Below are positions 26,190-34,796 of a stretch of DNA of 64,000 nt, piece by piece. The position numbers and the translations under genes were made by a program. Positions within the stretch are counted from its first letter, which is position 1. Each line of letters opens with the position of its first letter. Below the pieces are notes generated by a model. It saw only the letters and a program-made list of their open reading frames with translations, made no database searches and had not been told where the DNA came from. Source of the DNA: Lysobacter sp. S4-A87 (GTDB lineage: Bacteria; Pseudomonadota; Gammaproteobacteria; Xanthomonadales; Xanthomonadaceae); assembly GCF_022637455.1 (NCBI RefSeq), contig NZ_CP093341.1:372001-436000 (forward strand), written 5' to 3'.

Positions 26190-27710
26190 ATGCAGAAGGG
26201 CAGGATTCGCAAGGTGGTGATCGCAGGCGGCGGTACCGCAGGCTGGCTCGCAGCGACCGCGCTGACGCACCAGTTCCGCGAGCAGCTGGAGGTGGTCCTG
26301 ATCGAATCCGAGCAGATCGGCACGGTCGGCGTCGGCGAATCGACCGTGCCGCCGATCCGCAACTTCCATCGCTTCCTGCAGATCGACGAGCAGGAGTTCC
26401 TGCGCTCGGTCGCCGGCACGTTCAAGTTGTCGATCTCGTTCGAGAACTGGCGTCGCCATGGCGAGCGTTACATCCACCCGTTCGGCATCACCGGGCAGAG
26501 CACGCTGGTCTGCGGCTTCCATCACTTCTGGCTCGACAGCCTGCGCCGTGGCATGACATCGGAGCTGGGCGACTACTGCCTGGAAACCGTGGCCTCGCGC
26601 GGTGACCGCTTCGCGCTGCTGGAGTCGCCGCAGGTCAACTACTCCTACCACCTCGATGCGGGTCTGTATGCGCGCTTCCTGCGCGGCAAGGCCGAGAGCT
26701 ACGGGCTCAAGCGGGTCGAAGGCAAGATCCGCGAGGTCAGGCAGGACGGCGAATCGGGTTACGTCGAATCGCTGGTGCTGGAAGACGGGCAGGTGATCGA
26801 AGGCGATCTGTTCATCGACTGCACCGGCTTCCGCGGCCTGCTGATCGAGCAGACGCTCAAGACCGGTTACGAGGACTGGAACAACTGGTTGCCCTGCGAC
26901 CGCGCAGTCGCGCTGCAGACCGAATCGGTGGGGGCGCCGGTGCCCTACACGCGGGCCATCGCCCACGAGGCTGGCTGGCGCTGGCACATCGCGCTGCAGC
27001 ACCGGGTGGGTTGCGGCCTGGTGTATTCCAGTCGCCACATGTCCGACGACGAAGCCCGCGACAAGCTGCTGCGCGACGCGGCTGCACCGGTGATCCGCGA
27101 GCCATGGCCGGTGCAGTTCCGCACGGGTCGACGATTGAAGGCGTGGAACAAGAACGTGGTGTCGCTGGGCCTGGCCAGCGGCTTCATCGAGCCGCTGGAA
27201 TCGACCAGCCTGCACCTGTCGATGACGTCGATCGTGCGCCTGATCGAATCGTTCCCGCTGGAGGGCATCCCGCAGTCGCTGGTGGACCTGTACAACGCGA
27301 CCGGTCGTGCCGAGATGGAGCATGTGCGCGACTTCATCATCCTCCACTACCACGCCAACCAGCGCGACGAAGCGATGTGGAAGCAGTGCCGCGAGATGGA
27401 GATTCCCGACTCGCTGGCGATCCGCCTGCGCGCCTGGCGCGAGCGCGCGCACGCCTGGCAGGGTGCGAACGAGCTTTTCCGGGTGGATTCCTGGACGCAC
27501 GTGATGCTGGGGCAGGGCATCGTGCCCGGGCAGCATCATCCGCTGTCGAGCGGGCTGTCCGACGACGACATGCGCAGGCTGTTGCCGGGGATCCGCAGAC
27601 CCATCGACGAGGCCGTCGCGCGCATGCCATCGCAGCAGGAGTTCATCGACCGGTACTGCAAGGCCTCGCCCGAGGTCTGGGCGGCTGGCAGGCCGAAAGT
27701 CCCGGCCTGA
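26190..27710 (+). CDS. Tryptophan-halogenase family flavoprotein
   Basis: The 506-residue FAD enzyme has the GGGTAGW dinucleotide motif (13-19), the halogenase Lys at residue 79 (GTFKLSI, same position as in RebH/PrnA) and the catalytic Glu block GFIEPLESTSLHL. The WxWxIP fingerprint appears as WRWHIAL, lacking the Pro. Related enzymes in Xanthomonas and Brevundimonas TonB loci halogenate free indole with a bromide preference; the native substrate is unknown. It relies on an unlinked flavin reductase. Confidence 0.9.
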   Translation: MQKGRIRKVVIAGGGTAGWLAATALTHQFREQLEVVLIESEQIGTVGVGESTVPPIRNFHRFLQIDEQEFLRSVAGTFKLSISFENWRRHGERYIHPFGITGQSTLVCGFHHFWLDSLRRGMTSELGDYCLETVASRGDRFALLESPQVNYSYHLDAGLYARFLRGKAESYGLKRVEGKIREVRQDGESGYVESLVLEDGQVIEGDLFIDCTGFRGLLIEQTLKTGYEDWNNWLPCDRAVALQTESVGAPVPYTRAIAHEAGWRWHIALQHRVGCGLVYSSRHMSDDEARDKLLRDAAAPVIREPWPVQFRTGRRLKAWNKNVVSLGLASGFIEPLESTSLHLSMTSIVRLIESFPLEGIPQSLVDLYNATGRAEMEHVRDFIILHYHANQRDEAMWKQCREMEIPDSLAIRLRAWRERAHAWQGANELFRVDSWTHVMLGQGIVPGQHHPLSSGLSDDDMRRLLPGIRRPIDEAVARMPSQQEFIDRYCKASPEVWAAGRPKVPA

Positions 27711-27713
27711 CGG

Positions 27714-27729
27714 CACGCCGCGCGGCGTG
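27714..27729. terminator. Hairpin between converging halogenase and OMP genes
   Basis: CACGCC-GCGC-GGCGTG forms a 6-bp GC-rich hairpin 4 nt after the halogenase stop. There is no T tract; a weak bidirectional terminator is likely. Confidence 0.45.
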
Positions 27730-27791
27730 TGTCGCGCCGAGGTTGGCCAGGAGCGAAGCCGTCGGCACGCCCTGGCCGGCGAAGCGCGATT

Positions 27792-28535
27792 TCAGAAAAC
27801 GAAGCCGAAGCCGACCATCGGTCCGCTCATGGTGAGGTCGATCTTGCGGCGCTCGTCCTCGACCTCGACCGACAGGTACCGGTAGCCGAGCAGCCACTGG
27901 CCGTACTTCACGTGGTACTGCCCGACGATGCTGGCGTTCCATGTACCGTCGGTGTCACCGAACGACCCATCTCCTCGCAGGGTCAGCCGCCAGCGCTCCG
28001 CGAACGCCCACGTATAGCGGGCACCGAGCATCAGGTCGCTGTATGAATCGTTGGGGTTGAGCACGAGCGGCCCCAGCTGCACGTCATGCGGCTGGAAGGC
28101 GACGCTCAGGTCCACGTCGATGTAGCGCAGCCCACCGAACAGCTCGATGCCCTTGAGCCGGCCCTCGCCGGGGCTCCATACCGCCGCCGCTTCGAACAGA
28201 TAGGAGTCCAGTTGCGAGTCGGTGCTGAGCCGCTCGAAGTCCTTGTTGTCGCCCAGCCCGATGTAGGTGAAGTCGGCGAACATGCCGAACGAATCGTTCT
28301 GCACTTCCAGATGCGCCTGGAACGCGCCGTCGATGTCGTCGATCAGGTCCGGAAACCGTGTGCCCCCGGTGCTCACCGGGAACCGCGTGGTCAGGTCCGT
28401 GCCGACGCTGGCCGCCCACAGGTAGGGGGCTACCATCCATTCCCATTCACCGTCGTCCTGCGCATGCGAGGGCAGGGGAATGGCAGCCAGGAGCGCCGAG
28501 GTTGCGGCGAGAGTCGTGAGGTGGGTCCGCTTCAT
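27792..28535 (-). CDS. Outer-membrane beta-barrel protein
   Basis: The 247-residue precursor has a signal peptide (1-25, ending SHA-QD), alternating beta-strand patterns (WMVAPYLWAASVGTDL, FGGLRYIDVDLSVAF, LLGYRYLSVEVED) and a C-terminal Phe (GFGFVF), all typical of small outer-membrane barrels. No specific family was recognised. It lies 158 nt downstream of the sensor kinase gene in the same direction and may belong to that regulon. Confidence 0.8.
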   Translation of the reverse strand: MKRTHLTTLAATSALLAAIPLPSHAQDDGEWEWMVAPYLWAASVGTDLTTRFPVSTGGTRFPDLIDDIDGAFQAHLEVQNDSFGMFADFTYIGLGDNKDFERLSTDSQLDSYLFEAAAVWSPGEGRLKGIELFGGLRYIDVDLSVAFQPHDVQLGPLVLNPNDSYSDLMLGARYTWAFAERWRLTLRGDGSFGDTDGTWNASIVGQYHVKYGQWLLGYRYLSVEVEDERRKIDLTMSGPMVGFGFVF

Positions 28536-28663
28536 CTGCGCTCGTCCTCATGGGTGAAGACTCCGACACGCAGGTCCGCGTCGATGCCTGCGTCGCGCTT
28601 CTGCCAGCGCCCACGCCGGCAAATTCGACGCAGCTTGCGGTCAGCGGCATTCAGCAGGAGTGA

Positions 28664-28685
28664 AGGCGCCTGATCGAAGGCGCCT
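28664..28685 (-). terminator. Stem after the sensor kinase gene
   Basis: AGGCGCCT occurs at 28664-28671 and again at 28678-28685. Because the 8-mer is itself palindromic, the two copies can pair with a 6-nt loop. It lies 8 nt after the kinase stop. Confidence 0.5.
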
Positions 28686-28693
28686 GGGCTGCA

Positions 28694-30019
28694 TCAGGCC
28701 GCCGGCAGCGTGATCGTGGCGACGAGTCCACCGCCATCGCGACCACGCAGCTGCAGGCGGGCGCCAATGGCGATGGCCAACTGCTGGGCGATGGCCAGGC
28801 CGAGTCCGGCGCCGCCGGTATCGCGGTTGCGCGACGCCTCCAGGCGGTAGAACGGCTCCATGACCGATTCAAGTTCGGCATCGGCAATACCCGGTCCGCG
28901 GTCGAGCACGCTGATGGCGACCGTGCCGTCTGCGTCAACCGTCGCGGCCACTTCCGCGGCACCGGCGTACTTCACGGCGTTGTCGATGAGGTTGCCGACG
29001 ACCCGGCGCAAGGCGCGAGGTCGCGTAGTCACGGGCACGCCGGCGTGCGCGGTGACGCTGACCGACTTGCCGGTGTCCTGGTAGTCCCAGACCAGGCTGT
29101 CGAGGAACGCATCGAGGTCAACCTTGAGTGCCGGCTCGACGCCGCCGTGCGCGCTGCGCGCATAGGCGACGCCGTCGCGGACCAGGTGCTGCATCTCGTC
29201 GATATCGGCGACCAGTTTGGCGGTCGTGGGTGATTCGTCCATGGCCTCCACTCGCAGCTTCAGTCGCGTGATCGGCGTCTGCAGGTCGTGGGAGATCGCC
29301 GACAGGATCTGCAGGCGTTCCTTGAGATGCAGGGCGATCCGGTCCTGCATCGCATTGAAGGCCGACACGGCCTTGGCCACTTCGGTCGGGCCTCCTGTGG
29401 GCAGTGGCGGCCCACCGCCGGTCGGGCTCAGCGAATCGGCGGCATCCGCCAGCTGTGCCAGCGGGCGGGTGATCTGGCGCACCGCCAGCCAGGCACATGC
29501 CAGCAACAGGATCAGCTGCGCGGCCAGCACGTAGGGCAGCCAACGCGCGACCGGCATCACCGACGGCGTGAGTTCGATGGTGACGGGCGCGCCGTCGCTC
29601 AGCGCGAGGTGAACCTGCAGGCGTTCGGGGAGCATGGATGTCGTATTGCCGCGCACCGGATAGCGATCGCCCAGGACGCGGCCGATGAGGCGCGTGATTT
29701 CCCGCGCCTGCTCGGTCTCAAGTTCGCCGCCTTGCTGGCCCGGGCCGAGGATGTAGCGGTAGGTCCTGCGCTCGAACTTGGGAATCCAGGGCGGTCGCTC
29801 GGCTGCCGGCAGACGGTCGAGCATGGCGATCGACGTGGACACGTCCTTCTCGAGGTTGCCCATCATCATCGACGTCGCAGATTCGTAGCGCTCGTAGAAC
29901 AGCATTCCGAACGAGAGGCCGTGGGCCACCAGCAGCCCCGTGAACAGGATCAGGTACAACCGCGACGAAATCGTCCGCGGCAACAGGCGCGACCACCCTG
30001 TAGGTTCGCTTGCGCTCAT
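28694..30019 (-). CDS. Two-component sensor histidine kinase
   Basis: The 441-residue inner-membrane kinase has two transmembrane helices (about 20-42 and 163-183) bracketing a periplasmic sensor, then HAMP (RQITRPLAQLADAADSL), an H-box (ILSAISHDLQTPITRLKL) and HATPase boxes (GNLIDNAVKYAG, DRGPGI, GGAGLGLAIA). Its ATG overlaps the regulator TGA (ATGA), so the pair is co-translated. Downstream of the DipZ-like genes, it may respond to envelope redox or metal stress (inference). Confidence 0.92.
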   Translation of the reverse strand: MSASEPTGWSRLLPRTISSRLYLILFTGLLVAHGLSFGMLFYERYESATSMMMGNLEKDVSTSIAMLDRLPAAERPPWIPKFERRTYRYILGPGQQGGELETEQAREITRLIGRVLGDRYPVRGNTTSMLPERLQVHLALSDGAPVTIELTPSVMPVARWLPYVLAAQLILLLACAWLAVRQITRPLAQLADAADSLSPTGGGPPLPTGGPTEVAKAVSAFNAMQDRIALHLKERLQILSAISHDLQTPITRLKLRVEAMDESPTTAKLVADIDEMQHLVRDGVAYARSAHGGVEPALKVDLDAFLDSLVWDYQDTGKSVSVTAHAGVPVTTRPRALRRVVGNLIDNAVKYAGAAEVAATVDADGTVAISVLDRGPGIADAELESVMEPFYRLEASRNRDTGGAGLGLAIAQQLAIAIGARLQLRGRDGGGLVATITLPAA

Positions 30020-30756
30020 GCGCCCTCATCCAGCAGCGTGACGGGCATGCTGAAAACATAGCCCTCGCTGCGCACGGTCTTGATGTAGGCCGGTTCACGC
30101 GGATCATCCTTCAGGCGCTGGCGCAGTCGGCTGACCAGCAGATCGATCGAACGGTCGAACAACTCCGCCTCGCGGCCCTGGGTCAGGCTCAGCAACTGGT
30201 CGCGGCTCAGTACGCGTTGCGGATGGTCGAGGAACACCCGCAGCAAGCGGAACTCCGCGCCACTGAGCGCAACGGCCGTGCTCTGCGGATCGAGCAGATG
30301 GCGGGCGGTGGTGTCCAGCCGCCATTGGCCGAACTCGAGCAGGCGACTGGCCTCGGTGACCTGCAGGTTCGGCGGCAACATGCGCGTGCGACGGATCACT
30401 GCATTGATCCGCGCCAGCAACTCCCGCGGCGAGAACGGTTTGGTGACGTAGTCGTCGGCGCCCATCTCCAGCCCGATGATGCGATCGGTGGCGTCGTCGC
30501 GCGCGGTCAGCATGATGATCGGAATCGCCTTGTGCTTGCTGGCGCGCAGGTTGCGGCTCAGCACCAGGCCATCGTCACCGGGCATCATCACGTCCAGCAC
30601 GATCAGGTCGATGGCGTTGGTGTCGAGAATGGCGCGCATCTCGCGGCCTTCCGCCGCCAGCGACGTGCGGAAGCCGTTCTTCTGCAGGTAATCGGCCACC
30701 ATGGTGCGAATGTCGTGGTCGTCGTCGACGACCAGAATGTGATCTACGTGGTCCAT
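30016..30756 (-). CDS. OmpR/PhoB-family response regulator
   Basis: The 246-residue regulator has a receiver domain (ILVVDDDHD, phospho-acceptor in LIVLDVMMPGDDG, Lys in VTKPFSPREL) and a winged-helix DNA-binding domain (LSGAEFRLLRVFLDHPQRVLS, DRSIDLLVSRLRQRL). ATG 30756 is 77 nt after the thioredoxin-gene stop, so this pair is probably expressed with the upstream DipZ-like genes. Confidence 0.93.
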   Translation of the reverse strand: MDHVDHILVVDDDHDIRTMVADYLQKNGFRTSLAAEGREMRAILDTNAIDLIVLDVMMPGDDGLVLSRNLRASKHKAIPIIMLTARDDATDRIIGLEMGADDYVTKPFSPRELLARINAVIRRTRMLPPNLQVTEASRLLEFGQWRLDTTARHLLDPQSTAVALSGAEFRLLRVFLDHPQRVLSRDQLLSLTQGREAELFDRSIDLLVSRLRQRLKDDPREPAYIKTVRSEGYVFSMPVTLLDEGA

Positions 30757-30833
30757 GAAGCAAGTCCTGCTGGGGATGCGATCGGGAAGGCTCAGGTGCC
30801 GGCCACCGGGGCACGGCACCGTCCGCCACTGCC

Positions 30834-31382
30834 TTATTTTGCTTCGAGAAGGCGACGCACCTTGTCTTCGGTTTCGGCGTAATTGCCTTCGCCGAAGTGG
30901 TGATAGACCACGTGGCCTTCCCGGTCGACCAGGTACAGCGCCGGCCAATAGCGGTTGTTATACGCTTCCCAGGTTGCGTAGCCGTTGTCCTGCGCCACCG
31001 GGTACTCGATGCCGAAGCGCTTGACGGCATCCTCGACATTGCCGCGTATCTTCTCGAAGCCGTACTCCGGCGTATGCACGCCGACCACGACCAGGCCCTG
31101 GTCCTTGTAGCGCTCGTGCAGCTGCTTCACATGCGGCAGCACGTGCACGCAATTGATGCAGGAGTAGGTCCAGAAATCGACCAGGACCACCTTGCCGCGC
31201 AGCTGCGACATGGTCAGCGGAGCGCTGTTGATCCAATGGTTGATTCCCTGGAATTCCGGGGCGAGCGGGGCGGGGGAAATGCTGGTGCCCGGGACGGGGT
31301 CCGCAGCACTGGCGCCTGGCGTACAGGCGACGGCGAGCACGCTCATGCAAAGGGCGGTGAGGATGGGCTTGATCACGTTCAT
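30834..31382 (-). CDS. Thioredoxin-like lipoprotein (redoxin half of a DipZ-type pair)
   Basis: The 182-residue protein has a lipobox-like signal (LAVAC, Cys20) and a TlpA/AhpC-type thioredoxin fold with active site CINC in VDFWTYSCINCVHVLPHV, a characteristic of the C-terminal redoxin of DipZ. It should work in the periplasm, receiving electrons from the CcdA-like membrane protein whose stop is 2 nt upstream. The role in thiol or peroxide stress is inferred. Confidence 0.88.
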   Translation of the reverse strand: MNVIKPILTALCMSVLAVACTPGASAADPVPGTSISPAPLAPEFQGINHWINSAPLTMSQLRGKVVLVDFWTYSCINCVHVLPHVKQLHERYKDQGLVVVGVHTPEYGFEKIRGNVEDAVKRFGIEYPVAQDNGYATWEAYNNRYWPALYLVDREGHVVYHHFGEGNYAETEDKVRRLLEAK

Positions 31383-31384
31383 GG

Positions 31385-32107
31385 TTATAGACCTGTTGAG
31401 ACTGAGGGGAGCCACTGCGTGGCCCAGGCGGAGAACAGGACGTCGTACTGGAAGAGCTGGAGCGTCGCGACGGCGATCGCGATGGCGCCGAACACACGAC
31501 GGATGAGCTCCGCGCGACGATTGAGGAAGGCCAGGCGCGAGGTGATCCAATGGCCGCCATAAGCAATGGCCAGCATCGGCAGGCCCGCGCCGACGGCGTA
31601 GACGGCAAGCAGCGAGGCGGCCTTGCCCGGCGCCTGTGAACTGGCGGCCAGTGACAGCACCGAGGCCAGGATCGGACCTGCGCACGGCGTCCAGGCCAGC
31701 CCGAGCGAGGCCCCCACCAGCAGCGCGGCGACACTGCCGCTGCGGTGCGGACGGGGGCGCGAAGCGTCCGTCCTTGGAGACCGCCACTGCTGCACGCGTG
31801 CGACCAGCCAGTTGAACGGCGCCGGCCACAGGCATGCGAGGCCGGCGATCAGAAGCAACCAGATCGATCCGGTGCGGATCACCTGTTGCAGCTCACCGGA
31901 CGAGGACGACAGCGCGCCGATCAGGATGCCGCTGGCGGCGAAGGTCGCCACGAAGCCGGCAATGATCAGCGCCGGTTCGAACCGGCTGCGTCCCGTGCTG
32001 GTGGCCAGCACGATGGGCAGCACCGGCAGGATGCACGGCGACAGGATGGTGGCGATGCCGGCCGCGCCCGCCAACGCGAACTCAAGCCCGACTGCATGCG
32101 CGAACAT
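31385..32107 (-). CDS. CcdA/DsbD-beta-type membrane thiol electron carrier
   Basis: The 240-residue polytopic protein has the two redox Cys-Pro motifs of CcdA (ILSPCILPVLPIVLA and LAWTPCAGPILASVLS), each at the start of a three-helix half. It moves reducing equivalents from cytoplasmic thioredoxin to periplasmic partners, here the adjacent CINC lipoprotein. Together they form a split version of mycobacterial-type DipZ. Confidence 0.9.
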   Translation of the reverse strand: MFAHAVGLEFALAGAAGIATILSPCILPVLPIVLATSTGRSRFEPALIIAGFVATFAASGILIGALSSSSGELQQVIRTGSIWLLLIAGLACLWPAPFNWLVARVQQWRSPRTDASRPRPHRSGSVAALLVGASLGLAWTPCAGPILASVLSLAASSQAPGKAASLLAVYAVGAGLPMLAIAYGGHWITSRLAFLNRRAELIRRVFGAIAIAVATLQLFQYDVLFSAWATQWLPSVSTGL

Positions 32108-32110
32108 GCC

Positions 32111-32242
32111 TCAGCCCCCTTCCATGCCGTGGATGTGGACGACCGGGGGCGCCGGTTCCACGTCGTGGTGGCTGGCATGCGCCAGCTCCGGCGACAGGGC
32201 GGCGGCGGAGAGCAGGACGAGGGCTAGGGCATTGCGGAACAT
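32111..32242 (-). CDS. 43-residue exported His-rich peptide
   Basis: The short gene encodes a signal peptide (MFRNALALVLLSAAALSPEL, then AHA-S) and a mature tail of about 21 residues rich in His (HASHHDVEPAPPVVHIHG MEGG). Its stop is 3 nt before the ccdA-like ATG, so it leads the operon. It could be a periplasmic metal-binding peptide or a translated leader. No family recognised. Confidence 0.6.
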   Translation of the reverse strand: MFRNALALVLLSAAALSPELAHASHHDVEPAPPVVHIHGMEGG

Positions 32243-32484
32243 GTCGGGACCGTCGGTTGGGATCGGGATGCCATTGCATCGCCGCGGTGTATCGCGCGGG
32301 TGTCGGGCCGGGTCTGATTTGTATGCAAGGTGTGCGCGCATTGGCGAACCTACGTTTGCTTACAAAGACGCGTCGCTGACCTTGCGGCGACCTGCGCGGC
32401 TACGCCACGGGAAATCGCGTGCGTGACGCGGACAGGCGAAACGAGCCGGCCGGTGATCCGGCCGACTCTTCGCTTCAATCAGGG

Positions 32485-32506
32485 GCCCGCCCGGAATCGG
32501 GCGGGC
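32485..32506 (-). terminator. Hairpin terminator after ohr
   Basis: A perfect 9-bp stem GCCCGCCCG with a 4-nt loop starts about 10 nt after the ohr stop. It would also stop plus-strand readthrough. Confidence 0.65.
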
Positions 32507-32516
32507 AGGGCAGGGC

Positions 32517-32936
32517 TCAGACGAGGTTGATCGTCACGCCGATGTTGCCGCGCGTGGCCTTCGAGTACGGGCACGTCTGGTGAGCGGCTTCGACCAGTTC
32601 ACGGGCGATGACCGGGTCGATGCCAGGCAGGCTGACATTGAGGCGCGCCTGCAGCTGGTAGCCGCCGTCGTTCTGGCCGAGGTCGACTTCGGTGTCGACA
32701 GCCAGCTCGGCCGGCAGCTTGATCTTCATGCCGGCGGCGGCCGAGCCGATCGCACCAATGAAGCAGGCCGACCAGCCGGCCGCGAACAACTGCTCGGGAT
32801 TGGTACCTGCGCCGGACGAGCCGGGCGATGAAAGCTTGATGTCGAGGCGCCCGTCGGAACTCTGCGACGAGCCGTTGCGGCCGCCCGTGGTGTGGGTCTT
32901 GCCGGTGTAAAGCACTTTGTCGATCTGCGTGGTCAT
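32517..32936 (-). CDS. ohr: Organic hydroperoxide resistance protein Ohr
   Basis: The 139-residue thiol peroxidase has both reactive cysteines, the peroxidatic Cys in GWSACFIGAIG (about residue 59) and the resolving Cys in AHQTCPYSKATRGN (about 123), plus the Arg/Glu-side NPEQLFAAG block. It detoxifies lipid hydroperoxides using lipoylated partners. Usually an ohrR gene is adjacent; here the nearest regulator is a TetR-type gene 600 nt away, and no MarR/OhrR is visible. Confidence 0.93.
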   Translation of the reverse strand: MTTQIDKVLYTGKTHTTGGRNGSSQSSDGRLDIKLSSPGSSGAGTNPEQLFAAGWSACFIGAIGSAAAGMKIKLPAELAVDTEVDLGQNDGGYQLQARLNVSLPGIDPVIARELVEAAHQTCPYSKATRGNIGVTINLV

Positions 32937-33120
32937 GGCGATACCTGGTAGCTGAGGGATGAGATGAGCATCGGCTTGCAGGCAACGCGTCGTACGCAAG
33001 AAGCAGGTGCAATCCGATGGGCGGTATTCTTCCCTCGCCGTGTTCGCCGGATGTGTCAGGTATCGGCCGTCATGCAAGCTTGTGTGGCAGTGATGCGCGA
33101 CGACACAGTTCGATACAAAC

Positions 33121-33453
33121 TCAGATTCCCGTCGAACGCGGACGTTGCGGTTCGCGTGCCTGGTGGACGGTCGCCAGCACCATCGTGCGCGGCCTTTCGT
33201 TCACCGAATCGACGTGACAGCCCGTGGCCTCTATCGCACTGACCACGTCATCGCCCCAGAACCGGCCTTCGATGCGAACGCTTCGACGCGCCAGGTCGAT
33301 CTGGATGCGCGCGCCCAGATCGACCCGGAGCAGGGCACGCAGGAGCTCGCTTTCGTCTGCCCGGGCGGTGGCGAGGGTGAGTTCCAGATGTGCGTCGGGC
33401 TTGTTCGCACTGGAACGCGGCTGGACGGAGCGGGCGGCGGCGATGGTAGGCAT
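33121..33453 (-). CDS. Small HMA-fold-like protein without metal cysteines
   Basis: The 110-residue protein has a beta-alpha-beta-beta-alpha-beta pattern (HLELTLATA, ELLRALLRV, RIQIDLARRSVRIEG, DDVVSAIEATGCHV) that resembles heavy-metal-associated domains, but the CxxC is absent. It is preceded by a palindrome that also occurs before the adjacent TetR gene. Function unknown; a degenerate chaperone or regulatory domain is possible. Confidence 0.55.
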   Translation of the reverse strand: MPTIAAARSVQPRSSANKPDAHLELTLATARADESELLRALLRVDLGARIQIDLARRSVRIEGRFWGDDVVSAIEATGCHVDSVNERPRTMVLATVHQAREPQRPRSTGI

Positions 33454-33485
33454 GTGGGTATCCAGTGGGGGTGGACGGATTTCGC

Positions 33486-33503
33486 TGAGTGTTCACGCAC
33501 TCA
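33486..33503. promoter_or_regulatory. Putative TetR operator upstream of the HMA-like gene
   Basis: TGAGTG-N6-CACTCA is a perfect 6-bp inverted repeat 33 nt before the ATG at 33453. Read on the minus strand it shares its first ten bases (TGAGTGCGTG) with the site before the TetR gene. Confidence 0.6.
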
Positions 33504-33525
33504 TTAATCAGGGCAAAAAAAGGGA

Positions 33526-34098
33526 CTAGCCGGAAGCCACGGCGCGCCAGAACGCCTCGAAACCCGCCGTGCGGTACTGCTCGGCGGCGTCGGGTTCCTT
33601 GAGCATGAAGTCCATGGTGGTTTCCGCCAGCGCGACCAGGATCGCGCCGGTGTAGGTCGGCGGATGTTCGCGCAACTGACCCTTTGCCATGCTTTCCTGC
33701 AGCATCGAATGGAAGTCAGCAAAGCCCGCGGAGGCGACCGTGCGGGTGTCTTCGGTGATGCGATCGGACACGACCAGCTGCGCCACGACCTTGCGCTTGT
33801 CGACGTTGACCAGGCCCCAGTCGACGTACGTCCGCCACACGTGGCGCGCACGCTGCTTGATGTCGGCGGCACGCGGGTAGGTGGAGAGCATGGCCTCGCG
33901 CAGCTCGCGCTTGATCTCCAGATAGAGATGGTTGAGCAGCTCGTCCTTGTTGCTGAAGTAGGTGAACAACGTGCCCTCGGCAACACCGGCAACCTTCGCG
34001 ATCCGTGCCGTGGGGGCATTGATCCCGTCCTCCGCGAACACTTCGATGGCGGCGGCGAGCAGGGCGTTTCGTTTGTCTTCGCTGCGGGGACGGGCCAT
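33526..34098 (-). CDS. TetR-family transcriptional regulator
   Basis: The 190-residue repressor has the N-terminal TetR helix-turn-helix (LLAAAIEVFAEDGINAPTARIAKVAGVAEGTLFTYFSNKDEL) and a helical ligand-binding domain with no diagnostic ligand residues. It lies upstream of, and in the same direction as, the HMA-like gene. The shared palindromes suggest it regulates itself and that gene. Confidence 0.88.
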   Translation of the reverse strand: MARPRSEDKRNALLAAAIEVFAEDGINAPTARIAKVAGVAEGTLFTYFSNKDELLNHLYLEIKRELREAMLSTYPRAADIKQRARHVWRTYVDWGLVNVDKRKVVAQLVVSDRITEDTRTVASAGFADFHSMLQESMAKGQLREHPPTYTGAILVALAETTMDFMLKEPDAAEQYRTAGFEAFWRAVASG

Positions 34099-34120
34099 CG
34101 GAGGTGAGTACGAGGTTAGG

Positions 34121-34138
34121 TGAGTGCGTGCTCAATCA
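34121..34138. promoter_or_regulatory. Putative autoregulatory TetR operator
   Basis: TGAGTGCGTGCTCAATCA lies 23 nt before the TetR ATG (34098). It matches the first ten bases of the operator at 33486-33503. Confidence 0.5.
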
Positions 34139-34206
34139 TATTCCCGCGGTTTCGCTGGCGCAAGCCCTGGACGCAGGGTTGGCAGGGGAGAGGATAATCA
34201 TCGTGT

Positions 34207-34249
34207 GACGATATGCATATTGCTGTTAAACGATGCATGACATATCGTC
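34207..34249. promoter_or_regulatory. Long-spaced inverted repeat before DUF2975/YozG pair
   Basis: GACGATATG (34207-34215) and CATATCGTC (34241-34249) are perfect 9-bp arms 25 nt apart, with ATGCAT occurring near each arm. It lies 27 nt before the ATG at 34277 and may be the operator of the small HTH protein encoded downstream. Confidence 0.55.
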
Positions 34250-34276
34250 CAGCGGTAACAACGCAGGAGAGCCACC

Positions 34277-34795
34277 ATGTCCCAAGCCGACTCCACGGCG
34301 CTGAGCGTCTCGCGGATCCTCCTCAAGATCCTGCGCATCCTCAACATCGGCACCGGTCTGGGCCTGGTCATTGGCTTGCCGGCCAGCTTCCTGTTCGAGC
34401 CGACGTTCTTCGAGTTCTTCAGCAAGAAGCCGCCGAGCATCGACCCGGCGATGCTTCTGCCGGCATTGCGGGTGTGGATGGTGATGGCGTTGCTGATGGT
34501 CGCGCTGGTCCATGTGCAGCTTTCACGACTGCTGTCGGTGGTTGCGACCGTTCCCGAGGATCCCTTCGTGCCCGAGAACGCGGCGCGCCTGAAGACCATC
34601 GCCTGGTGCATGTTGGGCATCGAACTGCTCAGGCTGACGTTCGGGATACTGGCCGGCACGATGAACGCTGCAGGCTCGAACATCGACTGGAAATTCTCGG
34701 CCAGCGGATGGGTGGCCGTCGTCCTGCTGTTCGTGCTGGCGCAGGTCTTCGAAGCGGGAGCGCGTATGCGCGCAGACCTGGACACGATGATCTGA
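34277..34795 (+). CDS. DUF2975 membrane protein
   Basis: The 172-residue inner-membrane protein has four predicted helices (about 20-45, 65-85, 110-130, 145-165) in the DUF2975 pattern. DUF2975 genes are typically paired with a YozG-like XRE regulator, as here (next ATG is 1 nt past the stop). The function of the family is unknown. AGGAGA at 34265 is a good ribosome site. Confidence 0.8.
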   Translation: MSQADSTALSVSRILLKILRILNIGTGLGLVIGLPASFLFEPTFFEFFSKKPPSIDPAMLLPALRVWMVMALLMVALVHVQLSRLLSVVATVPEDPFVPENAARLKTIAWCMLGIELLRLTFGILAGTMNAAGSNIDWKFSASGWVAVVLLFVLAQVFEAGARMRADLDTMI

Positions 34796-34796
34796 C

